Assembly: GCA_030180135.1 (NCBI GenBank) | Contig: CM058232.1 | Location: 63,323,330 to 63,387,329 of the forward strand | Source of the DNA: Orychophragmus violaceus | Lineage: Eukaryota > Streptophyta > Magnoliopsida > Brassicales > Brassicaceae | Length of the DNA stretch: 64,000 nucleotides | Direction: 5' to 3' | Part shown: positions 44,255 to 53,677 of the stretch, piece by piece | Position numbering within the stretch: the first letter of the stretch is position 1 | How the letters are laid out: each line of letters starts with the position of its first letter | Made by a program: the position numbers and the translations under genes | The notes under the pieces: generated by a model | Database searches by the model: none | Told to the model about the DNA's origin: nothing | What the model saw: the letters and a program-made list of their open reading frames with translations, nothing else

Positions 44255-44506
44255 ATGTTGGAGGAGGAGGGTCTGATCTTGGTGATGGACATGTCTCACA
44301 AAGCCAGCCTACTCAGTCCCAAGTCTTTGACTAATATCGTTATCACATTTTATGAAAGCAATCGGCTTGTACTATGGTCTTGTATTATGTATGCTATCGG
44401 TTTGTGTTGTTTTTGGGATGTTGACAGCTTTTGGAGTTCGGGTTTGAAGTAACAAGACATTGTCATTCCAACAACACAAGAGTCAACAACAAACCATTAC
44501 AACATT

Positions 44507-45020
44507 CTACATAAGAATCTTATACATAATGACAGCCATCACAATACAAACAACCATGTTCTTAAGACCTTTAAGCTCCATCTTGCAATCATTAATCTCT
44601 TTTTCAAAATCTTTAAGCTCCTTCGCAAAACCACCAACCACAGCTTCGCAAGTCCTCGTCTCTATCGTAAGCGTGTCCATCTCGGATTCACAAGCTTGTA
44701 AACCCTTCTCCAATGCAAGTGACATTCTTTCAAGCTCATCATACTTAGTTTTCATATCTTCAATTTCTTCAACAATTGATTCATCTGTCCATTTAAACAG
44801 ATGATTCCGGTTTTTCTGCAATATAGAAACAACACAACTCAACAATCACTCATTCAAACATTGAAAACATTTCCGATTTTGTAATTACCTCATCACCAAA
44901 TCGACAGGCATGAAACATTCTTCCTGGGTTTGAGGCGGTCCGAGATGTCAGTAATCTCACCCGTTCTCCACACCTACAGTGCGTTGGAAATCCTCGTCCT
45001 CTCTCACCCACTACTCAAGC
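44507..45020 (-). CDS. GRF zinc finger, coiled-coil protein with hydrophobic tail (carried by the MULE), 5' end unclear
   Basis: Two exons on the minus strand. Exon 1 (to 44889) encodes a GRF-type finger: HCRCGERVRLLTSRTASNPG then RMFHACRFGDE. The intron is 44816-44888 (GTAATTAC...TTGCAG). Exon 2 (44815-44507) begins KNRNHLFKWTDESIVEEIED, followed by a heptad-rich coiled coil of about 60 residues and a C-terminal hydrophobic segment (VVCIVMAVIMYKILM). Joining is in phase. GRF fingers bind nucleic acid in known proteins; the tail suggests a membrane anchor. I find no in-frame ATG before the finger: a TGA lies 16 codons upstream, so the start may be lost or lie in an unseen exon. Similar GRF proteins are common in Arabidopsis, often linked to MULEs. 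Confidence 0.65.
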
Positions 45021-45030
45021 TCGATAGTTC

Positions 45031-45366
45031 TCTGTCCAAAATCGAAGAAGACAAACCCTTATGAACCCTAATTGTCGATTTTCCCCAATTAATTCATCAA
45101 GGTTACAAAACGACGTCGTTCTGTTAAGGGAGTTTAATTAAAAAAAAATATTATTTTAATTTGCTAACTTTTGTTAAACGGACATTTGACTCGGTTAACA
45201 GAGTTTAAACGTCGTTAGCGGTTTTGTGGAATAAGGCTACGATTTCAAAATTTATGATGTAAATTCAAAATATATACTAGTTTGTGTGGTTTTTGGCATG
45301 GTGTGATAATTCACGTAGGAAAAGCTGTTTTCCCCCTAAGTTCATGGGGGAATTGGCCGTTTTCCC
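45031..45366 (-). repeat. Right terminal inverted repeat of the MULE
   Basis: 336 bp, the inverted partner of 41859-42194, ending GGCCGTTTTCCC before the GTTTCCCATG duplication. Confidence 0.93.
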
Positions 45367-45376
45367 GTTTCCCATG

Positions 45377-45726
45377 CCACTTTAATAAATTTGAAAACTA
45401 TGCATCAGCTTAAATTGCTTTACTTCCAGATATTTGAAGATCTCGTTTAGAGCTTTAGAATTTCACTTTGTAAGCTTTTTTCTTTCTAAGTCCATTATGA
45501 TTTGTGTTTTGGCACAACATTCCCTTTTTTATCCTTTGTATTTGGGGGCTCCCATCCTTCTTATATAGCGCAATACAAACATCTTCATCAAACTTCTGAT
45601 GTTTTTTGTCATCTTGGATTTTCACCAACCATTTGTGCATAAGACAATCTGTTTTTGTTTAAGAAAACTTCTAAAACTTTCCGTTATTTCCGCAAAATAT
45701 CCCCTAAATATAGATAAGGTGAGTGC
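45377..45726 (-). pseudogene. Copia-type gag remnant, N-terminal part
   Basis: The minus-strand pieces KALNEIFKYLEVKQFKLM and KVAWET are gag blocks that continue into TLQHIYEVKS at 41848, across the MULE. Upstream the frame is broken by stops. A 61-codon frame at 45640-45455 covers part of it. It is the same relic as 40915-41848. Confidence 0.65.
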
Positions 45727-45738
45727 TCTGATACTAAT
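45727..45738 (-). promoter_or_regulatory. Primer-binding site of the copia relic
   Basis: GCTCTGATACTA on the plus strand is the complement of TAGTATCAGAGC, one base off the initiator-Met site, two bases from the LTR. Confidence 0.7.
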
Positions 45739-45740
45739 TG

Positions 45741-46080
45741 AAAAATCAAGAACTCAGAAGTTATATGAATTTATATTTAAGACAATAATTTATTGTAACC
45801 ATATTTTTATTGATGGTAACAAAACATGTCCCACAAGATACGAAATTACAAGTATCTCTCAACAATCAAGTTCTTTGGTTAAGCTTAGCAAAGCTAAACT
45901 GCGTTTTCTAACTTAACATATAACATCTCTCACAGACGTTCTCACAAAAATTATCATGCCTTAGAAGCTTATCTCTTTTTACGATAATCTTCTAAGGCTA
46001 ACCTAGTCTTCTATTTATTCTTCTTAATCCTTAATATCTCATGATGATCATCTTTTTCATTATGGGTCCAAGTTGTGACA
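45741..46080 (-). repeat. 5' LTR of the copia relic
   Basis: A 340-bp segment whose plus strand runs TGAAAAATCAAG ... AAGTTGTGACA. On the element's strand it begins TGTCACAACTTGG, a common copia LTR start. The left edge is set by the primer site. No second copy is seen. Confidence 0.65.
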
Positions 46081-46460
46081 TCGTATTTGGCTGTGCAGAA
46101 AAAGCGGTTTTAAATTACGATAGTTGTAGTACGTGCTGGTAAAAGATATTTTCGGGACAAAGTGCGGTTAATACAAAATAATTGGTGCATAACAAAATTT
46201 TATTGGTGAAAATATAATTTGCAGTATACAATAAAAAGTTTAATAGTGAAATGAAAACTAGCGGTGTAGATTATAAATAAGTATAGTTGTAAATTAAAAT
46301 ATTTGTTTCATGTTAATGAAGTAAATAATTCATATATCTATAAATTATAAATACCAAATTTATTTAAATTTAAATTTTAATAACTTAACATATGAATAAC
46401 TAAATCAAGTTAAAAATTAAATCATAAAAATTAAACGCAATACAAAGTACTATCGAATTT
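46081..46460. other. AT-rich DNA, no gene seen
   Basis: About 380 bp, probably the 3' non-coding end of the Harbinger relic that follows. Short repeats of GCGGT-type words occur, but no clear terminal inverted repeat. Confidence 0.45.
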
Positions 46461-47350
46461 TTTGATTTAGCCATAATATATTGGCAATCTCATCTCCTAT
46501 TTGCGTCATATGTTGTCAATCTGCTACCTCTACTCCTTCCATGTCACCTAAATCTGATTCAAAATCTCTACTACTCATTTCCGTCTCTTTCATAACATAG
46601 CCATAATATATTGGCAATCTAATCCCATTTTAGCAATTACTACTCACTTTTGGATATGACTATTATATATTGGAAAATCAGAAAGAATCCTCCATTTTTT
46701 TCTTCCCAACTCCAAAATTTCTCTCGATAACAGAATGCAAATGCGCATGATATCAGTTGAAGAGTTCATTTTTATTCCTAGGAGTAGGACCATAATTAAA
46801 CTGATACTTATGGTATTTCACAACTCCATTTCGTGATGATCTATAAGGAGCCAAAAATCCTTGTTTGTTGGGATATCCAGAATTATTGAGATAATATTTT
46901 TCTGAGGGATCAAAGGGAAATCAAAATCGCTTTGTTGTGCCATTGTCAAACATGTTGTATCCTGGCATGATGATGGTGCTCCATTCAAAACAATTATGAA
47001 TAAGATATTAAAATCACATATTGACATAATTTTCAATGATGCACTATCATGTCGATTCCAATGCATTCCTTGTAACTCAGACTTCACTTTTGCACATACA
47101 TTAGTCCCATCCATAGCTCCAACAAATCCACTAAAATATGGATAATATGTTTGTTCTAGTAGAAGTCTTTACGAAATTCTGTGTAGCTTTTATTTTGTTG
47201 GAGTTATAATGTAATCACATGCTAATAATTCACTTGTTGTAAGAACTTCAATAAAATCTCTGCACATACTCCTTGATTCGGCCAAATTTCAAGCCAGCAT
47301 TTATTTAAACTTCATTGTGCCCACATATGCGAAGAAACAAAGACACACTT
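46461..47350 (-). pseudogene. PIF/Harbinger transposase, central and C-terminal parts
   Basis: Minus strand. Pieces run from FLRICGHNEV and LKFGRIKEYVQR (47340-47230) to the DDE region MDGTNVCAKVKSELQGMHWN, RHDSASLKIMSICDFN, APSSCQDT and AQQSDFDFPL (47114-46818). Then come HLHSVIERNFGVGKKKWRIL (about 46740-46680) and a C-terminal IGDEIANILW-type end near 46480. Stops and shifts separate the pieces. The first catalytic Asp (MDGT) and the following Asp are visible. The N-terminal part continues beyond the solo LTR at 48991. Harbinger transposases cut and paste DNA with TA/TAA-type targets. Confidence 0.85.
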
Positions 47351-48990
47351 TGTAACACCCGTCTCCCGGCGAACCGGAGACGCGGCGTTAGGACGCCCGA
47401 TGAACCGGACTCGGTCCAACCGGGACGCCAACTCAACTTGTCCCAGGTCCCAGGCGCCTCCTTCGTATTCAAATCCACCAATAACGTCACTCGATCAGTC
47501 AATCCTACATCCGGACCTGCGAGGAAAAAGAATGGAAAAGGGAAGTGGCCTGAGTAATTGTTTCAAACACAATCACCCATTGAGGACGTACTTAAGGAGT
47601 CCGTGATCCCGCTTACACTACACAACTACGCATCACAAGTCCTAAGCTAATATCACCTTGCAAACAGGCCTGAAGGCTTTCACCACAGAAACTACATCCA
47701 CTCGTGCTTTCACACTCGTGAACCCCTCTCTAGCCCGAAGGCTCACGCAACCGGCTCACCCGGTATCCCTGGGCCCACAACCATTTCACCTGAGGAGGCT
47801 CACCAACACCTCCCATCCGACGATACAAGGGTCGCGTACCAAACTCGTTATACGCGAGCCGCCAAGAAACACCCTTTCGGGGGACCTACCACAATTCTAT
47901 ACAATCATATCCATCACGCACAAGCAACGTTTTCAGTTTAAGCGATAACCTAGAATTCTATGTTCCACAATCAATCACGCGTATCTCTAGCCTAGACTAC
48001 CTAGGAAAGGCGACATTAACAGAGGACTATCTTCCAAAATTGAGATAGAGCAAGGGAGATAACCAACAGTCCTCACCTTAGCCAAAGAAAGGGAAAAACG
48101 GTAATTTAGAAGCTTCCTCAGCCCGAATGGACATCAGATCTGGAAATAAGACGAGAAATCGAGTGAGATAGGCTTTCGTTTCGCTCGAATCGGGTTTAGG
48201 ACGGTCAAGTTATGGTCCAACGAAGTTGGTTAACTGAAAGTCAACGGTCAGGTCAAAGTCAACCGGTTGACCCGGTCAACCCAGACCCAGACCCAAACCC
48301 AGAATGAACCAGGCCCAAGATCCATAACCGGCCCAAATCCCAAACCAGACCCTAACCAAACTAAACCGAGAATCAATTGAAATTGGGAAGAATTGGACTA
48401 AACCGGATTGGACCAGACCGAACCGGGTTGGACCAACCCAAACCGGTCAACGAGTTGACTCGGTCGAGTTGACCCAGCCGGACCGAGTCGACTCGGTCGC
48501 CGGCGAGTTGACTCGGCGGCGGTCCGGCGGCGGCGCGTGCGGCGGCGCGTGGAGAAACTGGCGGATCGTCTTCGGGCGAGTGTGGGCGCGTCCGGACAGC
48601 TACGGGGGCAAGGTCGGTGGCTACGGCTTCGTCTCGTCGAGAGGAACGCGATGGTGTCTCGGATTTTCCATATTCCTCACGGATAAAAAATTATGGGGGG
48701 TTTTAGATCTCGGGTTGAAGGGAAATATATCTGAAAATGGGCTTACCGGATCTCTTTAGGCTCTAGACGATGGATGAGCATCAGATCTACCTTCTGGAGG
48801 CTGAGGTTGCGGCGGTGGAGAGGTAGGGCTTTGCTGAGATCTCCTTTTCTGATTTCTCCTTTGGGTGGCTACTCCTTTAAATAGGAAAGTCCTAGGGTTT
48901 TCAAGGAAATGGAATGGGCTTCTGGGCTTTAGCTGGGCCTTCTCTGCTTTTCTTCAAAATTTTAATATGGGCTGGTATGGGTATGTTACA
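47351..48990 (-). mobile_element. Solo LTR of the gypsy family found at 51.6-64 kb
   Basis: A 1640-bp LTR from TGTAACACCCG (47351) to GTATGTTACA (48990), flanked by the duplication CACTT (47346-47350 and 48991-48995). It has no internal region, so it is the product of LTR-LTR recombination. On the minus strand it has TATTTAAAG near 48880. Its sequence around 47840-47880 matches 59345-59390 of the gypsy-4 LTR in inverted orientation. Several GC-rich frames in it are chance. Confidence 0.9.
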
Positions 48991-49100
48991 CACTTTCTTC
49001 AATGGTTATATTTAATGTCGGTTGGAGTCCGTAATTTTTTTGTAGCATATCACACAAGGCTGTAAAACATGGTATTGACATTCGTAGTAACTGAAATCAA
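48991..49100 (-). pseudogene. PIF/Harbinger transposase, N-terminal fragment beyond the solo LTR
   Basis: The minus strand continues the transposase upstream of FLRICGHNEV with a decayed CDxLQxxYGLxPT-type block (FYSLV, YATKKLRTPTDIKYN). It joins cleanly with 47350 once the solo LTR and one CACTT are ignored. Confidence 0.55.
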
Positions 49101-49700
49101 GCAGTATCATCTTGATGTAGTCGACGCCATTAGTTTGGACTAGTGCTATTTCAAAATATCAATGAAAATAAGTTAAATATGGTTCAATTATTAACTCTAG
49201 AAATAGCTCATTTTCCAAATTCCACAATTCAATTCTCTCTTCGTAGCTTATGATATGTATGTTTTGGGATCACAACTGAAATAAATGAAAACCCTTACAT
49301 TTTAAACAAGAGATATATCACATAATTAGACATATGTAAACTTGTATTAAAAATTACACAAAATTTTGATATAAGAAATAAAAACATAACTTATTTCATT
49401 ACATAAATGAAAACTGTGGAAACACGACTATCACAAACTAATATTTGTCTTTTGAATAACTTTGATGGCCTTCATTTACATTTTTATTTTTTTTCCTTCT
49501 GAGGTCCCATATATATTGAATATAACTCATGGTCTATGTGTGTCAGAAACACGTCTAATTTCAAAATAATTTGTGAAATCGAGACCATGTGATGATGTTG
49601 GTTGATTGTTTCATGAAAATTTTACCACTTGTTGAGTATTCTTCGTATTTTTTCCTTCACCTCCAACTGAAAATCTATACTAAACATCATTTGAAGCCGT
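49101..49700. other. AT-rich DNA, no gene seen
   Basis: No supported frame or repeat. It probably lies between the transposase and the second gene of the Harbinger relic. Confidence 0.4.
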
Positions 49701-49702
49701 TC

Positions 49703-50400
49703 TCAATGACTTGACTGATTGAAAATTTTGTATTTGGTATCTTGGGTGAAATTTTGATTGTAAAACCATATGTTGAGCGTTTGGTGAAAGCCCCCACTGT
49801 GAATCACTTGGTGATGTACCCCATTATTAAGCATTTGGTGGTGTGTCACATTGTTGAGCTTTTGGTGGTGTGCTCCATTGATGAGAATTTGGTGGGGTTC
49901 CTTATTGTGGACCAGTTTGAGGTTAAACTCATTGTTGAGCATTTGATGGTGTGCCTTCTTTCTGAAATTTAGGGTCTCATAATCCTCTTGTGTTTTTGCC
50001 TCCGAATGATGGACTGCCAGATGATATCCATCTTCACTGTTTTGGCACATCTTGGTTATTCTTCCGACACCAATCATAGCTTATAATAGTTGTACCTTAT
50101 CCTCATCAATGCTTCTACTTATATCAATGAAATACTTACGCCAAAATACTAATCTCTAAGTGTGTTAAGGCATGTCCAATAGAAATCCTTTGGAATATTT
50201 AAAGCAAGGAATATGACTTCTGACTTTTTCAATTCATCGTAGTCAGCTTGGTTAAAAGCACATGGGAGAAGTTGTTGCAAACTTAGTCATTGGAACTCCG
50301 TATATCCAACAATTATGCCTTGTATGGTTGTCTTAAATGATTGTCTTCTACCACCCTACGTGAACCACTTGCAATAGAAATTCGTGAGATTCCTTCTACT
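49703..50400 (-). pseudogene. Possible second ORF of the Harbinger relic
   Basis: The minus-strand frame 50077-49703 contains HHQMLNN-type repeats and, upstream of it, decayed pieces such as KKSEVIFLALNIPKDFYWTC (about 50230-50170). Harbinger elements carry a second, Myb-like gene beside the transposase, and position and orientation fit. No Myb domain is recognisable here, so the call is tentative. Confidence 0.3.
49775..49965 (+). repeat. 27-bp tandem repeat of GAGCATTTGGTGGTGTGNC type
   Basis: About six units of 27 bp (for example AAGCATTTGGTGGTGTGTCA + CATTGTT) lie within the minus-strand frame, where they give HHQMLNNG-type peptide repeats. They are unrelated in sequence to the hairpin arrays despite the same period. 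Confidence 0.75.
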
Positions 50401-50970
50401 CTTTGTGAACTATTCCCATGTCTATCACTAGTATGCAATTTAGTCTCTCTCGTTGTTGAACTCTGTGAGAAGAATTTCGGATTTCCTCATTGTATTTTCA
50501 TTTGAAGGGTGTGTATCATCGTTAACGGCTACACGATAAATTTCTTCTTCATGTGTCTCATGAACTTGTGTTTGTTGCATGTCATCACTATCGGTGTATG
50601 GCCCATCAAAGCTTTGTTCATAAAGTGCACGATCGTTGATGAGATATTCTCTTCTTTGGCGCGAAGAGTTTTGAGATTGTGATTCAACATCATGTAATAG
50701 AGAAATTTTACCATCACATCCCGAAACTCAGGCGGTTTCCGGTTAAATCATTTTTTACTTTGCATCCCTGTATAGTTGAAAATACTCAGATTACTTGATA
50801 CATTAAATTTTGATACACCTTTTGGTGATTAAAAGAAGTATATGTATTTACGAGCTCATGTTCCCTCCACCATAATTCAGATGCATATATCATGAATTTA
50901 TCATGATCAACAGAAGTACTAGTAGAATTCATAAAAGCCTTCCACCTCTTGTAATATTTTGAATTCATCG
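50401..50970 (-). pseudogene. Decayed coding DNA, possibly Harbinger ORF1
   Basis: Frames at 50717-50529 and 50968-50786 on the minus strand (RWKAFMNSTSTSVDHDKF, ASELWWREHE) look like former protein-coding sequence, but I recognise no family. They lie directly upstream of the presumed second Harbinger gene. Confidence 0.3.
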
Positions 50971-51600
50971 AACTTCTTTTTTGAAGAAACCGTATGTTAT
51001 ATTCATGTTGAACGTTTGGTTGAAATTTCCAAACATATACTCTCCACCAATTACAATAGGATTCTTGAGAGTTTTCTTATTCATTGCATTTGCTTCGTCG
51101 AACATTTGTATTAATGTTTTTCTTGTATGTACGGCCATTTATATTTGTTTTTATATATATTTTCTTACAATTTTTAATATGGTGTTACTTATAATATAAA
51201 TATTCAATATGAAAATTGAAAAATATATATACTGATAGTTTTTTCAGTAAAGGAGTCATAACTTCTATTGGACGATTTGAACCTTCTTGTCTGGAAGAAT
51301 TTGTGCTCCATCGACGATTATACGACATATCTATATTTAATAAAATATATTAACTAGTCATCATTTTTCTGCTATAATTAAGTTAAACAATCATTTTTAA
51401 ATATTTTTCATTTCTTAGATAAACAAAAATATTTGTCTTTTCTACTATATTTTTTGTCACAATTCAACACTTTAATTATTAAATAACAAAAGATATATAT
51501 GTCTAATTTATGTAGAAAATCAACAACATATATTGCAACACAAAGCAAAATATTCAAACATTTTATAATTAGTTAAATGTTTTGAAACAAAAGTTTCCTT
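50971..51600. other. AT-rich DNA, no gene seen
   Basis: About 630 bp of AT-rich sequence, with short TATATATA runs and no supported feature. The left edge of the gypsy-4 LTR lies at its right end but cannot be placed exactly. Confidence 0.4.
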
Positions 51601-52140
51601 TTTTAGTTAAAATGAAGTAGTTGATCAATGAATTTGTTTTTTTGTTAGTTTTTAAGGAGTTGGGCCAAAAGCCCAAGGTCCAACCCGTTAATTCTGGAAA
51701 CCCTAGAGATTTTTCCCATAAAAAGAGAGCTAGCTCCCTCATTTCTGCAAAGAAGGCAAAACAGCGAAGCCCTGCTCGTGATCGGAGCCAGCCAAGCGAC
51801 CAGCCCCATCCACCAACCGCCGCCGACCAGAGACCGCCGCCGCCGGCCGACGACCGTCGGACCGCCGCCGTGACCACCGGCCAGCCGCCACCGCGAGTCT
51901 CCGGATTCTTCGCCGGATTTCTCTGCTCGCTCCGGTTTTCGATCCCAAACCCCCCAGTCGTCGTCTCCTTGATTCGTTTGAGTGCAGAGCTATCCGTTCT
52001 TCGCGTTCTTAAGGTGAAAATCTCCAAATCTCAGGTCTACTCCGTTTTCTTCTCCCGAATCCCAGATCTGCTTCAGATCTGTGATTCTAGATCAGATATG
52101 ATCCGTAGAAGTTCTAGATCTGAACCGTATTTCTCATTCC

Positions 52141-52214
<74 letters not shown>
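51600..52214 (+). repeat. 5' LTR of gypsy-4, first segment
   Basis: It is marked by GGGCCAAAAGCCCAAGG, AAACCCTAGAGATTTTTCCC and CATAAAAAGAG (a possible TATA region), then GC-rich DNA and a CAGATCT-rich stretch. The left boundary is inferred from the length of the related solo LTR and may be off by 50-100 bp. A 198-codon frame (51621-52217) crosses it but ends in a Ser-Leu run from the CT microsatellite and is not a gene. Confidence 0.6.
52142..52211 (+). repeat. (CT)n microsatellite, about 70 bp
   Basis: An uninterrupted TC/CT run, directly followed by CACA and the start of gypsy-5. The insertion target is therefore at the edge of the microsatellite, which may explain the imperfect duplication. 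Confidence 0.95.
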
Positions 52215-53413
52215 TGATATATCATGGTTTTTACCGGTTTTATGCCATGATATAGTTGTGTTTTTAGTGTCTTTTGTGTTCTTTTAGAGTCTTTTACAGG
52301 TATAATCAGGTTTGGAGCTGAATTGGAGATAATGGAGCATTTTGGAGATTTTTGGAGTGTTTGGCCGAGAGATAGAGTTCACTGTCCGAAACAGAGAAAG
52401 GTGTCGATCGTTGCACACCTGCAACGGTCGATGCACCAGCGAGATGGGCCCAAAACTCGGCGGTTTAGAAGAATCAAGATATTGCACTCTGATCCAGAAG
52501 TTCCTGATATTTACAAAGAAGCCCCTGACCGAGATTATACCTATATAATCAAGTTTTAGTTGTTTTTATTGGATACGCATTCATAATTAAGAGCAGAGGA
52601 TTTTTAGAGCTTTTGGGGCTGATCTGAACCTATTACATCATCTGTATTTGGAGAAGATTTCGAACCCCTTTTACTCTTATTCTTTTATGCAATTTATTCA
52701 TCATATGATTATGTTTTCATTATCTATGTCTGAGTAGATTCCTTGTTAGGTTTAGGGTTTCTCACATAGGATTTCATGACTTGCTAGACTTGTTCAATTT
52801 CAGTTAAGGATTCAAACTATATCTGTTCTTCAATTTAATTGTGCTTAAAGCTAGTTCTAACCTGATCAAATAGAATCTAGATCTTAGGTTGCTAAATACG
52901 TCACGGAAGTGGGGTTTAGGAATCTGAACTAATTAAATTGGGCAATTAAACTTTGCGCAAACGGAAGTTTGGTTTAGGATAATTGTGAACATATCAAACT
53001 TGGGATTAATGCTAGTTTAATCTGTTAGTTCTCGCAAACGAAAGTTTGGTTTGCTGCACTTAGACTTAGAGAATTATCGCAAAGGAATTTGGTTAATTCT
53101 ACATCTGTGTTTTGAGTTCTAGAACTGTGCTTAATTAGATCCTTGCTGAATGAACTGTCTGCTTGTCTGATTTCCTGAGAACGCCCTAGACTTAGCGCTT
53201 TTAATTACTTGCTTTCACAACCGTTAATCTCTGCTACTGATTTACTTTCTCGCACTGCTTTTTAATTCAATTACATTGCTTTCTTCCTAGTTAAATTTCT
53301 GTTCTTGAGCTATTGAATACCGGAGTCTCTGTGGATTTCGATACCCTATATACTACATTGATATTGCTGTGCACTTGCAGTTTAGTATAGGGATTAAAAC
53401 TCTAGGCCTATCA
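52215..53413 (+). repeat. 5' LTR of gypsy-5
   Basis: It runs from TGATATATCATGG to GGCCTATCA. It includes a CGATCG-type motif pair (52404-52438) and a possible TATA at 52539 (CTATATAATC). The right end is fixed by the primer-binding site six bases later. Confidence 0.93.
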
Positions 53414-53419
53414 AGTTTT

Positions 53420-53437
53420 TGGCGCAGTTGCCGGGGA
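53420..53437 (+). promoter_or_regulatory. Primer-binding site of gypsy-5 (tRNA-Asp)
   Basis: TGGCGCAGTTGCCGGGGA differs by one base from the usual tRNA-Asp site TGGCGCCGTTGCCGGGGA of Athila/Tat elements and is placed directly after the LTR. Confidence 0.9.
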
Positions 53438-53677
53438 CTCTTTGAGTCTTCGATAGCTTCGAGCTTAGGGTTTTACTAGGATTTTTATTTTTGTTTTCGT
53501 TTTTGTTTTTTATTTTATTTAGTTACTGACTTTCTCGGTTTTTCTCTCTGTCGCAGGTACCGATTTCGCCTTGCGTCGATCGTTGCACCCTTGCATCGTT
53601 CGACACTAGGCGATTTGAGATTGAACCGATCGTTGCACTGATAGCATCGATCGTTGCTGGACGATTACAGACAGTTT

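Larger units (their letters stand above)
41859..45366 (+). mobile_element. Mutator-like element (MULE) with 336-bp terminal inverted repeats
   Basis: The left TIR 41859-42194 and right TIR 45031-45366 are near-identical inverted copies starting GGGAAAACGGCCAATTCCCC. The 10-bp sequence GTTTCCCATG flanks both ends (41849-41858 and 45367-45376), a typical MULE target duplication. Inside are transposase-derived frames on the plus strand and a GRF-zinc-finger gene on the minus strand, convergent. The similar TIRs suggest a recent insertion. The DDE catalytic domain is missing, so it could move only with outside help. Confidence 0.95.

Noticed and set aside
48469..48759. Gly/Arg-rich frame in the solo LTR
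   Set aside because: It is GC-rich LTR sequence flanked by the solo LTR boundaries, with no homology that I recognise.
51621..52217. 198-codon frame ending in a Ser-Leu run
   Set aside because: It lies in the gypsy-4 LTR, ends in the CT microsatellite, and is cut by gypsy-5. The composition reflects GC-rich LTR DNA.
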